A stretch of 64,000 nt of DNA from Aestuariispira insulae (GTDB taxonomy: Bacteria; Pseudomonadota; Alphaproteobacteria; UBA8366; Aestuariispiraceae), in the NCBI RefSeq assembly GCF_003385955.1, contig NZ_QRDW01000004.1:248001-312000 (forward strand), given 5' to 3'. Shown one piece after another: positions 17,078 to 26,634 of this stretch; within the stretch, counting starts at the first letter, position 1, and the number at the start of each line of letters is the position of its first letter. The notes under the pieces were generated by a model. It worked only from the letters and a program-made list of their open reading frames with translations. It did no database searches and was not told where the DNA came from. The position numbers were made by a program, and so were the translations under genes.

Positions 17078-18607
17078 TCAATAGCTTGGCATGAGCCCTT
17101 CCGGCGCAAGGCCCTGGAAGGCCCCTTTCAAGACCATATCCTTAACGGCTTCCATTTCCGGATGGAAATACCGGTCCTTATCATAATGCGGCGCGACAGA
17201 GCGAATGGCGTCCATGGCTTTTTGCAATTTCTCTGACGTGCGCATGGGGGCGTGGAAGTCAATTCCCTGTGCGGCACAGAGCATTTCAACAGCAATAACA
17301 CCGGCAACATTTTCGTTAATGTCGGCAAGCCGCCGGGCCGCGAATGTTGCCATGGAGACATGGTCTTCCTGGTTGGCGCTGGTGGGCAGGGAATCGATGC
17401 TGGCCGGATGGGCAAGCGTTTTATTCTCACTGGCCAGAGCCGCTGCAGTGACCTGTGCGATCATGAAACCGGAATTGACCCCGCCATCTTCCACCAGAAA
17501 GGCCGGCAGACCACTTTGCGCCGGATCCATCATCAGGGCGATGCGCCGTTCAGAGATCGCGCCGACTTCAGATAGCGCGATCGCCAAAACGTCTGCAGAC
17601 ATGGCGACTGGTTCCGCATGGAAATTGCCGCCGGAAATCACATCGCCATTCTCTGAGAATACAAGCGGATTGTCGGAAACCGCGTTGGCTTCAATTCCAA
17701 AGGTCTGGGCTGTGAAACGCAGATGATCCAGGCAGGCCCCCATAACCTGCGGCTGACAGCGCAGGGAGTAGGGGTCCTGAACCCGGTCACAGTTCAAGTG
17801 GCTGTCACGGATCTCGCTGCCTTGCAGGAAGGACAGATAGGCCTTTGCCACATCCATCTGGCCCTGATGACCGCGCACGGACTGGATCCGCGGGTCAAAA
17901 GGCGCATCGGAACCCTTGGCCGCATCAACCGTCAAGGCGCCGGCCACCAAGGCGGAAGCAAAGACATTCTCCCCCTGGAAAAGACCGACCAACGCCAGTG
18001 CCGTACTGGTCTGGGTGCCGTTCAGCAATGCCAAGCCTTCCTTGGGCCCCAATTCTAGGATGTCCAGCCCGGCCATGGCCAGCCCTTGCTTGGCGGGGAT
18101 AATTTTGCCGCCGACCCGCACATTGCCGATCCCAAGCAAGGCGCAGGAAAGATGCGCCAAGGGAGCCAAATCACCGGACGCGCCCACAGAGCCTTTGGCC
18201 GGAATACAGGGGTAAATTCCTTCATTCATCAGTTTGGCAATGCTTTCAATCACCGACCAGCGAATGCCGGAATGGCCCCGCGCCAATGCGTTGACCTTCA
18301 GCGCCATGATGACCCGAACGATATCGTCATCCAGAAGGGCGCCTATGCCGGTCGCATGGGACATAACCAGGTTTTTCTGGAGATCCACCAGTTTGTCATT
18401 GGGGATCGTTGTTTTTGCCAACCGCCCAAAGCCGGTATTGATCCCGTAAACCGTCTTGCCGGCGGAAATAATATCAGCAACCGTCTGAGCGGATTGCTCG
18501 ACCGCAGGGCGGGCCGCTTCATCCAACTTGATTTTTGCGCCGTCATAAATCCGGCGAACCTGGTTCAAAGTCAGTTGACCCGGGGTGATTGTAATCGTTT
18601 CAGACAT
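17078..18607 (-). CDS. hutH: Histidine ammonia-lyase
   Basis: A 509-residue lyase that converts histidine to urocanate and ammonia, the first step of histidine use. The Ala-Ser-Gly triad that cyclises to the MIO cofactor is in [16 protein letters not shown], and [18 protein letters not shown] and QEDHVSM are further conserved segments. The ATG at 18607 is four bases after the hutU stop and starts with [12 protein letters not shown], the usual N-terminus. The longer frame to 18688 would overlap hutU and adds 27 basic residues of no family character. It is the last gene of hutC-hutU-hutH. Confidence 0.96.
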   Translation of the reverse strand: MSETITITPGQLTLNQVRRIYDGAKIKLDEAARPAVEQSAQTVADIISAGKTVYGINTGFGRLAKTTIPNDKLVDLQKNLVMSHATGIGALLDDDIVRVIMALKVNALARGHSGIRWSVIESIAKLMNEGIYPCIPAKGSVGASGDLAPLAHLSCALLGIGNVRVGGKIIPAKQGLAMAGLDILELGPKEGLALLNGTQTSTALALVGLFQGENVFASALVAGALTVDAAKGSDAPFDPRIQSVRGHQGQMDVAKAYLSFLQGSEIRDSHLNCDRVQDPYSLRCQPQVMGACLDHLRFTAQTFGIEANAVSDNPLVFSENGDVISGGNFHAEPVAMSADVLAIALSEVGAISERRIALMMDPAQSGLPAFLVEDGGVNSGFMIAQVTAAALASENKTLAHPASIDSLPTSANQEDHVSMATFAARRLADINENVAGVIAVEMLCAAQGIDFHAPMRTSEKLQKAMDAIRSVAPHYDKDRYFHPEMEAVKDMVLKGAFQGLAPEGLMPSY

Positions 18608-18611
18608 TGAA

Positions 18612-20288
18612 TTATGACTCCAGCATTGGGAGGTTAAGCCCTTGTTCACGCGCGCATTCCTGCGCGATCTCGTAGCCCGCATCCGCATGGCGCATCACGC
18701 CGGTTGCCGGATCGTTCCAAAGCACGCGGCCAATCCGTTCCGCCGCTTTGTCCGTGCCGTCGCAACAGATCACCACACCGGAATGCTGGGAAAAGCCCAT
18801 ACCGACACCGCCGCCATGATGCAGACTGACCCAGGTTGCGCCACTGGCAGTATTGAGAAGAGCGTTCAGGAGTGGCCAATCGGAAACGGCGTCCGAACCA
18901 TCTTTCATCGCTTCGGTTTCACGGTTGGGACTGGCCACCGAACCGCTGTCCAGGTGGTCGCGGCCAATCACGACCGGCGCTTTCAATTCACCATTCTTGA
19001 CCATTTCATTAAAGGCGAGTCCCAGGCGATGCCGCTGGCCCAGACCAACCCAGCAGATACGGGCCGGGAGGCCTTGGAACTGAATTCGCTCACGCGCCAT
19101 ATCCAGCCAGTTGTGAAGATGGGGATCATCCGGGATCAGCTCTTTCACCTTCTGGTCGGTCTTGTATATGTCTTCCGGATCACCAGAAAGAGCGGCCCAG
19201 CGGAACGGACCGACGCCGCGGCAGAAGAGGGGGCGGATATAGGCCGGGACGAAACCCGGGAAATCAAAGGCGTTTTCGACACCTTCATCCTTGGCGACCT
19301 GGCGGATGTTATTGCCGTAATCAAAGGTTGGGATGCCCATTTTCTGGAATTCCAACATGGCGCGGACATGAACAGCCATGGATTTCTTGGCCTCATCGCT
19401 GACCCGTTTGGGATCGCTTTCGCGCAAGCTCTGCCACTGGTCGAGTGTCCAGCCGATCGGCAGATAACCGTTCACCGGATCATGAGCAGACGTCTGATCG
19501 GTCACCGCGTCTGGGCGGATGCCCTTTTCGACCATTTCCGGCAGGATTTCAGCGGCATTACCCAACAGGCCGACAGAGATCGCTTCACCTTTCGCAACAG
19601 CTTCATCAATCATCGCCATTGCTTCATCAAGCGTATCTGCCTTCTTGTCCAGATAGCCGCTGCGCAGGCGAAAATCAATCCGACTCGGCTGGCATTCAAC
19701 GGCCAGCATGCAGGCACCCGCCATAGTCGCGGCCAGGGGTTGTGCACCGCCCATGCCACCAAGACCAGCTGTCAGAATCCATTTGCCTTTCAGGTCGCCA
19801 CTAAAATGCTGCCGGCCCATTTCAACAAAGGTTTCATAAGTGCCCTGGACGATGCCCTGGCTGCCGATATAGATCCAGGACCCGGCGGTCATCTGGCCAT
19901 ACATGGCCAGCCCCTTGGCATCCAGTTCATTGAAATGTTCCCAATTGGCCCAATGAGGTACCAGGTTGGAGTTGGCGATCAAAACCCGCGGCGCATCTTC
20001 ATGGGTGCGGAACACACCAACCGGTTTGCCGCTTTGAACCAGAAGGGTTTCATCATCGGAAAGGGTTTTCAGGCTCTCCACGATCCTGTCATAACATTCC
20101 CAGTTTCGGGCTGCGCGACCGATCCCCCCATAGACCACCAGCTCATGGGGATGTTCGGCTACATCCGGGTCCAGATTGTTCATCAGCATGCGCATCGGCG
20201 CTTCGGAAAGCCAGCTTTTACAGGTCAGTTCAGGACCGTGCGGGCTTCGGATTTCGCGGTTATTGTCCAAACGGGGATTTGAACTCAT
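18612..20288 (-). CDS. hutU: Urocanate hydratase
   Basis: A 558-residue urocanase that turns urocanate into imidazolone propionate using tightly bound NAD+. The Rossmann-like region [20 protein letters not shown] and the C-terminal active-site segment [16 protein letters not shown] are clear. The length is typical for the family. It lies 39 bp after hutC and 4 bp before hutH. hutI, hutG and hutF are not in the window, so the rest of the pathway is encoded elsewhere. Confidence 0.97.
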   Translation of the reverse strand: MSSNPRLDNNREIRSPHGPELTCKSWLSEAPMRMLMNNLDPDVAEHPHELVVYGGIGRAARNWECYDRIVESLKTLSDDETLLVQSGKPVGVFRTHEDAPRVLIANSNLVPHWANWEHFNELDAKGLAMYGQMTAGSWIYIGSQGIVQGTYETFVEMGRQHFSGDLKGKWILTAGLGGMGGAQPLAATMAGACMLAVECQPSRIDFRLRSGYLDKKADTLDEAMAMIDEAVAKGEAISVGLLGNAAEILPEMVEKGIRPDAVTDQTSAHDPVNGYLPIGWTLDQWQSLRESDPKRVSDEAKKSMAVHVRAMLEFQKMGIPTFDYGNNIRQVAKDEGVENAFDFPGFVPAYIRPLFCRGVGPFRWAALSGDPEDIYKTDQKVKELIPDDPHLHNWLDMARERIQFQGLPARICWVGLGQRHRLGLAFNEMVKNGELKAPVVIGRDHLDSGSVASPNRETEAMKDGSDAVSDWPLLNALLNTASGATWVSLHHGGGVGMGFSQHSGVVICCDGTDKAAERIGRVLWNDPATGVMRHADAGYEIAQECAREQGLNLPMLES

Positions 20289-20327
20289 CTCAGATATCCT
20301 TCTAGGCTAGAATAAACGGTTGCCCGG

Positions 20328-21065
20328 TCAATCGACGGGCTGGCCGGTGGGCGATGAATGAAAGTGGGCCCCCAGGCGATAGCGATCACCCGGATGATAA
20401 AGTTTAGCGCTGGAAACCACCTTGCCGGAGGACCATGTGCGCCGGTGCAGCAGAAGACACGGCTGGCCGGGTTCCATGCGCAGCGCATCAGCAACGGTTT
20501 CATCCGGCAAACAGGCCTCAACCAGATGCTCGACTTCTTCCGCAGGTGCTGCTTTCACCAAAAACTCGTTGGGTGTGATAGAGGTAAAATCATTATCCCT
20601 GTACCCCGGTACGACGGCCTTGCTGACATATCGGTCTTCCAATTGGACGGGAATTTCGTTTTCATGATGCACGATCATGGAATGGAAAACTTTATTGTCA
20701 CCCTCCAGATACATGTAAGCCGCCAGGGCAGGGGAAGCCGCCTCTTCCTCAAGGCAGAGAATCTCGGCATGATAAGCGTGCCCACGCTCGCGGATTTCAT
20801 CGGCGATGTTGCGTAACTCCAGCAATACTGATTGCGGCTGCGGGCCGGCGACAAAACTGCCCAATCCCTGAACCCGGCGCAACATCCCTTCAGACGTCAG
20901 CTCACGAAGTGCCCTGTTGACGGTCATGCGACTGACATCCAGCTCCCTTACCAATTCATTCTCAGATGGGATTTTGGAATCCGCAGCCCAGGCTCCGGAT
21001 CGGATATTCCGGATGATATGATCCCGCACCATTTTATAGCGCGGAACGGGGGCCTGGTCCGACAT
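20328..21065 (-). CDS. hutC: Histidine utilisation repressor HutC (GntR family)
   Basis: A 245-residue GntR/HutC regulator. Residues 6-75 are the winged helix (YKMVRDHIIRNI, KIPSENELVRELDVSRMTVNRALREL) and residues 85-240 the UTRA ligand domain, which in HutC binds urocanate. The start at 21065 has AAGGAG seven bases upstream; the ATG at 21086 would place the start next to the operator and lacks such a site. It heads the hutCUH operon, and a perfect palindrome 22 bp upstream (21088-21099) is its likely binding site. The repressor would be released when urocanate accumulates. Confidence 0.93.
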   Translation of the reverse strand: MSDQAPVPRYKMVRDHIIRNIRSGAWAADSKIPSENELVRELDVSRMTVNRALRELTSEGMLRRVQGLGSFVAGPQPQSVLLELRNIADEIRERGHAYHAEILCLEEEAASPALAAYMYLEGDNKVFHSMIVHHENEIPVQLEDRYVSKAVVPGYRDNDFTSITPNEFLVKAAPAEEVEHLVEACLPDETVADALRMEPGQPCLLLHRRTWSSGKVVSSAKLYHPGDRYRLGAHFHSSPTGQPVD

Positions 21066-21087
21066 GATGATTTCTCCTTCATCCAAT

Positions 21088-21099
21088 TTGTATATACAA
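21088..21099. promoter_or_regulatory. HutC-like operator
   Basis: The perfect 12-bp palindrome TTGTATATACAA lies between hutC and the divergent FAH-family gene. It matches the TGTATATACA core reported for HutC sites in pseudomonads (established knowledge). Its position allows control of hutCUH and perhaps of the divergent genes. Confidence 0.75.
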
Positions 21100-21226
21100 G
21101 TTATGAAACCAAGCGACCATTTCTGTCAACCGAGATTTTCATTGGACCTGAAGGCAATTGAAATCATTGCGGATTCCTGAGGAAACGTGCAATCTGTTTC
21201 CCTCGGCAATTGAAGGAACAGCAACC

Positions 21227-22072
21227 ATGAAACTGGTACGCTTTGGCCATCCTGGAGAAGAACGTCCCGGCTTGATTGATCAGAAGGGAGAAATACGGGA
21301 CCTCAGCGGCCATATCGGGGATATTGATCCGGCTGTCCTGGACGATGCCAGCTTGAATAAACTCCGGGCTTTGAAAGAAGATGAACTTCCCCTGGTCCAG
21401 GAGCATGTCCGCCTGGGATGCTGTGTAACCGGTGTTGGGAAAATCATCTGCATCGGCCTGAACTATCTTGATCATGTCAAGGAAGCGGGCATGCAGGTGC
21501 CTGAAGAGCCGGTGGTTTTCATGAAGGCAACCAGCGCCTTGACCGGGCCTAATGACAATATCATCCTGCCCCGTAATGCTAGCCGCGTCGATTGGGAGGC
21601 AGAGCTTGCCGTGATCATTGGCAAAAAGGGAAAATACATCGAAGAGGCGAATGCTCTCGAGCATGTCGCCGGTTATGCCGTCTTCAATGATATTTCCGAG
21701 CGCCACTTCCAACTGGACCGGGGCGGGCAATGGGTAAAAGGCAAAAGCGCAGACAGTTTTGCGCCACTGGGGCCCTGGCTGGTCACACGGGACGAAATTG
21801 CTGATCCATCTGATTTAGCTATCTGGCAGGAAATTGATGGCAACAGATTTCAGGACAGCCATACAGGACAGATGATTTTCAAGGTGCCGTTGCTAATCAG
21901 CTATCTCAGCCGGTTCATGAGCCTGCATCCCGGCGATGTGATTGCCACCGGCACACCGCCTGGCGTTGGCATGGGCATGGCGCCACCGGTCTATTTGAGA
22001 GCAGGAAACAAGGTGGAGCTTGGAATTGAAGGCTTGGGCCGACAGTCCCACTATACCGTTGAAGATGACTGA
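21227..22072 (+). CDS. Fumarylacetoacetate hydrolase family protein
   Basis: A 281-residue FAH-fold enzyme. The N-terminus MKLVRFGHPGEERPGLID, the metal-site segments CIGLNYLDHVKEAG and DWEAELAVIIGKKG, the loop FNDISERHFQLDRGGQWVKGKS and HPGDVIATGTPPGVGMG mark the family, which includes 5-carboxymethyl-2-hydroxymuconate isomerase, acylpyruvate hydrolases and ureidoglycolate lyases. The substrate cannot be read from sequence. The ATG at 21227 has AAGGA nine bases upstream, and the longer frame adds 23 non-family residues. It is divergent from hutC, shares the operator region and is followed 15 bp later by the Maf-like gene. Confidence 0.88.
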   Translation: MKLVRFGHPGEERPGLIDQKGEIRDLSGHIGDIDPAVLDDASLNKLRALKEDELPLVQEHVRLGCCVTGVGKIICIGLNYLDHVKEAGMQVPEEPVVFMKATSALTGPNDNIILPRNASRVDWEAELAVIIGKKGKYIEEANALEHVAGYAVFNDISERHFQLDRGGQWVKGKSADSFAPLGPWLVTRDEIADPSDLAIWQEIDGNRFQDSHTGQMIFKVPLLISYLSRFMSLHPGDVIATGTPPGVGMGMAPPVYLRAGNKVELGIEGLGRQSHYTVEDD

Positions 22073-22087
22073 TCCCGGCCTGAACGC

Positions 22088-24019
22088 ATGTCCAAGACCT
22101 TATTCACCGAAAATTTAAGCACACTCAGGTCCCATGGATATCATGCGGAAGCCGATTACCTGGAACAAATGCCGGAACCTGCCATCAAACTGATCGAAGA
22201 GGAAAGCGGTCAGAATATCGATCTCGGCGGATCTTTTTTTTACCAGGGAAACGCCTGGGAATTCGCAAAAAACCAGATCACGCTTTATCGAGAGAAACCC
22301 AACCGGTTTTTTGTTCAGCCGCCCAAATTTGGCAGCGAGTTCCTTATGCGGGAAGAGGCCCTATACCGCACAGCTTATGAAACCTTTGGCATAATTGATT
22401 CTGTCCAGGCGAACAGGCTGGATGATCCGTCAGCAGGCTATTGCATTTCATTCGGTCTCGGACTTGGCCATCACCTTAAATTGTTAATTGAAGAATTTGA
22501 TTTTAAAGAGTTAATCATCTGCGATCAATTTTGGGAGTTTTTCTATTTCAGCTGCCAAATTCATAATCTTGAAGAGCTTTTCAGTATCTTGGCCAAACGG
22601 GGAGGAAACATCCGGTTCCTGATCGATGACGACCCGGTCCGCCTGTCAAACCGGCTCTATATTGCCCTGCGTGGCGACCAGTTCGCCCTGATCGACGGCA
22701 GTTATGTTTTTCGGCATTACACAAGTCCTTTCCTTGATCAAGCAAACCAGCTTTTCCGGGAAATGCTGCCCGGCCTTGGCATGTCGGAAGGGTTTTTCGA
22801 AGACGAATTGGTCATGCTGGATCACTCCGTTCAGAATCTAAACGCCGGGTCACGAGCCCTATTTAAGGATCTGAATGAAAAAGAGGGGCTGAAAGGGCAT
22901 AACGCGATCATTGTGGGCAGTGGACCGTCTGTTGACCAATCATTGGAGGTCATCCGCAATAACAGGGAGAAAGCACTGATCATCAGTGCAGGCACCGGCC
23001 TGGGTGTTTTGTTGCGCGCTGGGATCAAGCCGCATATTCATTGCGAGTTGGAAAATTTGCCTATCGTTTACCAGGCGGTTCTCGGCCACAAGGATGGCGG
23101 CCAGGATTTCAAAGGGATTCATCTCTTTGCTTCGCCGACAGTCGATCCGCGCATCCCTGATGAATTTGACGAAACCACCTTTGTTTACCGGGATTCGGTG
23201 ACGTCATCGCTTTTGCTGGCAGCCCCAGATCAAATCATAAATACCGGCCCGACCATTGCAAATTTCGCCAGCCGGGTCGCGATCGGTCTGGGCGTTTCGC
23301 GCATTTATCTTTTCGGGATCGATCTCGGGGCCGTCGACAGAGGAAAACATCATTCCGATCAATCGGTCTATAATCGATCTGACGACGACTTCTGGAAGAG
23401 CGGACTAGGGATGCTTGAGATGGATCAGGAAGTTCCCGGCAATCTTCGGGAAAAAGTCTATTCCAATGCCCTATTCACCCAGACCCGCACTCACTTTCAC
23501 AGTATCATTCGCCGCCATGGGTCCTGCCGTTTCTTCAATTGCAGTGACGGCGCCAGGATCGATGGCGCGGCCCCCTTGCCGCCGGACTTGGTTCGCTTGC
23601 CAGAACCACCATCAATCCCGGAGAGGGCAATGAGGAAATCTCTTTCACATTTCCAACCGGTCGATCCAAAAGGAGCCGTCATTGAGGGCAAATTGCGCGA
23701 TTATCAATTGGCTGTGGATGGCTGGTATCAGAATCTACTGTCCCTGTCAGTGCCCAACAGTGTCGAAAACCTGATCCAGTCTTTCCAACCGTTGCTGGAA
23801 CTGGAAGATGACACCGTCCGGCAATGTGCGGTCAGGCTCAACAAAGGCACTTTGATGTTAGTGTTGCAGTTTGGATATTTCTACAGCAGGCGTTTGCCCG
23901 AAGGGGAAAAACAGGCTTTCCTGGATTTCTTTCATGCGTGGATTATCAAGGAAATCAGGCAGATGCGCTCAGAATTTCAGGCACTGATTTCAAAGTTGCT
24001 GGGATCATCAAACAAATGA
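22088..24019 (+). CDS. Motility accessory factor (Maf) / DUF115 family protein
   Basis: A 643-residue protein. The central domain has HNAIIVGSGPSVDQSLEVIR near residue 272, then PHIHCELE, RDSVTSSLLLAAPDQIINTGPTIANFASRVAIGLG and IYLFGIDLG, which define DUF115/MAF_flag10. Known Maf proteins transfer nonulosonic acid sugars to flagellin and resemble sialyltransferases. The N-terminal ~260 residues and the C-terminal helical ~130 residues are the usual flanks. No flagellar, pseudaminic or legionaminic acid genes are nearby, so this is an orphan copy. It starts 15 bp after the FAH-family gene, suggesting co-transcription with it. The substrate remains unknown. Confidence 0.82.
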   Translation: MSKTLFTENLSTLRSHGYHAEADYLEQMPEPAIKLIEEESGQNIDLGGSFFYQGNAWEFAKNQITLYREKPNRFFVQPPKFGSEFLMREEALYRTAYETFGIIDSVQANRLDDPSAGYCISFGLGLGHHLKLLIEEFDFKELIICDQFWEFFYFSCQIHNLEELFSILAKRGGNIRFLIDDDPVRLSNRLYIALRGDQFALIDGSYVFRHYTSPFLDQANQLFREMLPGLGMSEGFFEDELVMLDHSVQNLNAGSRALFKDLNEKEGLKGHNAIIVGSGPSVDQSLEVIRNNREKALIISAGTGLGVLLRAGIKPHIHCELENLPIVYQAVLGHKDGGQDFKGIHLFASPTVDPRIPDEFDETTFVYRDSVTSSLLLAAPDQIINTGPTIANFASRVAIGLGVSRIYLFGIDLGAVDRGKHHSDQSVYNRSDDDFWKSGLGMLEMDQEVPGNLREKVYSNALFTQTRTHFHSIIRRHGSCRFFNCSDGARIDGAAPLPPDLVRLPEPPSIPERAMRKSLSHFQPVDPKGAVIEGKLRDYQLAVDGWYQNLLSLSVPNSVENLIQSFQPLLELEDDTVRQCAVRLNKGTLMLVLQFGYFYSRRLPEGEKQAFLDFFHAWIIKEIRQMRSEFQALISKLLGSSNK

Positions 24020-24071
24020 TGATCAAAGGCGCGCATTCTTCATAAGCCTCACTTGCGAGAAGTAAGGCGGA

Positions 24072-26420
24072 CTATTTGGTCGTTGCCACGTATACGCCAT
24101 CCCAGTCAGCGGGCAGGGGGGAAGACCGGAATTCCTCCATTCTTTGCCGATAAATCTCATAAAACTTGGCCATTTTGCCACCGAGCCTGGCTTTATTCTG
24201 CTCGCCAAGCTTCTCGGCTTCATCCCAGTTTTGGGCACGATACAATTCCAGGAACTGAGTATGTTTTTCTTCAAAAGCCTTGAATTCAGCCGGGTCCAGG
24301 TTTTCTCGCTGATCCAGCAGCGCAAAGATCCGCACCGCTTCCGTTTTGCCTTTTACCGCAATCAGGTCCAATTCCGCCGTGGCGAACTGATCGGTCACTT
24401 TGCTTTGTGTTTCTACCCCCAGCACAACATCGACACCATAACTCTTTGACTGGCCTTCCAAGCGAGATGCCAGATTGACCGAATCCCCCAGCACCGAATA
24501 GTCAAACCGCTGATCAGACCCCATATTACCGACCACGCAGTCGCCTGTATTGATACCTGCACCGATCTTAAGCGGCAGGAATTCAACCCCTTGTTCCTTT
24601 GCCTCGGCTTCACGTTCCGCATTCAAAACGTCAAGGGCTTTAAACATCGCCAGCGCAGCATCGCAGGCATGAACCTCCTGCTTCTCATCCTCCAGCGGGG
24701 CATTCCAAAAAGCCATGATGCAATCGCCCATATATTTGTCGATTGTGCCCCGGCGTTTCAAAATTTCATTGGTCAACGGGGTGAGCAGCCTGTTGATCAG
24801 CTTCGTTAACCCTTGTGGATCATCCTTGAAGCTCTCCGATATCGTGGTAAAGCCGCGCACGTCACAGAATAAAAGTGTCATGCGTTTCAACTCCCCGCCC
24901 AGGGTGAGTTGATCGGGGTTTTCGGCGAGTTGCTCCACCAAGTCCGGTGAAAGATATTGACTGAAAGCGCCGCGGACCTGGCGCTTTTCAACCGCATCAC
25001 GCATGTAGTTTGTAAATGTCAGAACAAAATAGGTCGCAAAAACCAGGATGCCGGAATAGGTAACGTCAATCAGTGTCTTTTTCTCTGTGAACATGTACCA
25101 ACTGCCGCCGACCAAAGTGCCTGCCGCCGCCAACAAACCGAGCAACGTCCAGATCGGACCGACACGAGGTATCAACAGGATCATGATAATCCCCGCCAAT
25201 ATCATCCCGATCATCTCAAAACCCGCCATTTCCACCGGATATTTGATGAAATTGTTGGTTAAAATAGTTTCGAGCAAATTGGCGTGAACCTCGATCCCGG
25301 GCAGCCTGGAATAGATCGGGGTCGACCGGATATCGAGCAGGCCGACAGCAGAAGTGCCAATGAGGATCAATTTCCCGGCAAGCCTTCCTGTTGGCAACTT
25401 GTTGTTAATCACATCCGAAGCAGAAACATAAAGCCTGCCAGAATTATCCGGCGTATTAAACCGGTCAGGTTCACTGAAATAGACCCAGACCCGACCTTTG
25501 CCATCAACCGGTATCTGATAGGCTCCCTGGGTAGTTTGAAGCCGCACATCCTGGATGCCACCTTGGTTCATGAAGGCAAAAATACTGTTTCCCTGGAAAG
25601 CGACGCGCAGCATTTCAACCGTTAGGGTCGGCTTGATCGCGCCTTCCACTTTCATCAGGATCGGAACCCGCCTGACGACACCGTCAACCTCTTCCTCAAC
25701 AGAAAACAGCCCGCGGCCAAAGGCGGATTGCTCAAGATCTTCAATATTGGCAACCAGGGATGTCTGGGTGAAAACATGGCTATCAAACAGCTTTGAGTCC
25801 GCGCCTTGAACCGCACGAACCCCTTTAAATGTTGTGCTCAATGCCAATTCAGAAGGTTTTTCCACGGCCTCCGTTTTTGTACCGGCCTGCCCGACAACTG
25901 TACGGAAGGTGCGCATGACCGACGCCATGACCGCATCGTTGCTGGGCAATGCGCGCAATTGCTCAACCGTTTCAGGGTCAGCACCCCGAATACTTTCGGC
26001 AATCCTGCCAGGAGATGTGCGATCAGGCTCTGCAAACACCATATCGAAACCGGCAACAACAGCACCCTGATCACGCAATGCTGCAAGCAGATCAGCCAGA
26101 ACCGTTCGCGGCCAGGGCCATTGCCCCAACTCGGCGAGGCTCTTTTCGTCGATATCGACAATGGCGACAGGGGTTTGCTCCCGGCTCAGACTCGGGCGTG
26201 GTTCAAGGCGATTATACAAATCGAACGTCTTTAACCGCAAAGCCTCGATTGGTTCAGGGTCAATCACTCTGATGACAATTCCCAGTGCCATGATCCCAAG
26301 GGCGGCAACGGTACCGATCTTGCTGATCCACCAGGCCGCACTTTTGCTGCCGGATTTTTTCCGGTTTTTGGAAGGCGCGCCACCTTGGGTGCCGCCAGTA
26401 TCGGATTGATCCCCTGACAT
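24072..26420 (-). CDS. CHASE2-domain adenylate/guanylate cyclase
   Basis: A 782-residue membrane cyclase. Residues 1-28 are a low-complexity cytoplasmic lead and residues ~35-55 a membrane helix. An extracytoplasmic CHASE2 domain follows (VDIDEKSLAELGQWPWPRT, FDMVFAEPD) up to about residue 390, then three closely spaced helices (~395-480), then a class III cyclase domain from about 505. The metal aspartates are in LLFCDVRGFTTIS (near residue 519) and YMGDCIMAFWNAP. VLGDSVNLASRLE is the cyclase C-terminal motif. A tail of ~100 residues follows. It would convert ATP to cAMP (or GTP to cGMP) on an unknown periplasmic signal. Confidence 0.92.
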   Translation of the reverse strand: MSGDQSDTGGTQGGAPSKNRKKSGSKSAAWWISKIGTVAALGIMALGIVIRVIDPEPIEALRLKTFDLYNRLEPRPSLSREQTPVAIVDIDEKSLAELGQWPWPRTVLADLLAALRDQGAVVAGFDMVFAEPDRTSPGRIAESIRGADPETVEQLRALPSNDAVMASVMRTFRTVVGQAGTKTEAVEKPSELALSTTFKGVRAVQGADSKLFDSHVFTQTSLVANIEDLEQSAFGRGLFSVEEEVDGVVRRVPILMKVEGAIKPTLTVEMLRVAFQGNSIFAFMNQGGIQDVRLQTTQGAYQIPVDGKGRVWVYFSEPDRFNTPDNSGRLYVSASDVINNKLPTGRLAGKLILIGTSAVGLLDIRSTPIYSRLPGIEVHANLLETILTNNFIKYPVEMAGFEMIGMILAGIIMILLIPRVGPIWTLLGLLAAAGTLVGGSWYMFTEKKTLIDVTYSGILVFATYFVLTFTNYMRDAVEKRQVRGAFSQYLSPDLVEQLAENPDQLTLGGELKRMTLLFCDVRGFTTISESFKDDPQGLTKLINRLLTPLTNEILKRRGTIDKYMGDCIMAFWNAPLEDEKQEVHACDAALAMFKALDVLNAEREAEAKEQGVEFLPLKIGAGINTGDCVVGNMGSDQRFDYSVLGDSVNLASRLEGQSKSYGVDVVLGVETQSKVTDQFATAELDLIAVKGKTEAVRIFALLDQRENLDPAEFKAFEEKHTQFLELYRAQNWDEAEKLGEQNKARLGGKMAKFYEIYRQRMEEFRSSPLPADWDGVYVATTK

Positions 26421-26634
26421 GACGTTGAGCTTAGTGTCAAAACCTTAAAAAGTCGTCAAATAAGTTCCAGTGGCAGAAGGATTTTTTTGTGTTTTTGATG
26501 AAAACGGCCCCGTTGGGAAAAACTACCGATTGAACCGAGTACCAGAATCATAGGAAAGTTGCGACAGAAACGGCCATTCGGTTTCCGATTTGAATAACCG
26601 TGAGAATAAAACGAAGAATTTAAGTGAGGTATCG

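Noticed and set aside
18642-20282. A 546-codon plus-strand open frame opposite hutU
   Set aside because: Antisense shadow of urocanate hydratase, caused by codon bias in the real gene.
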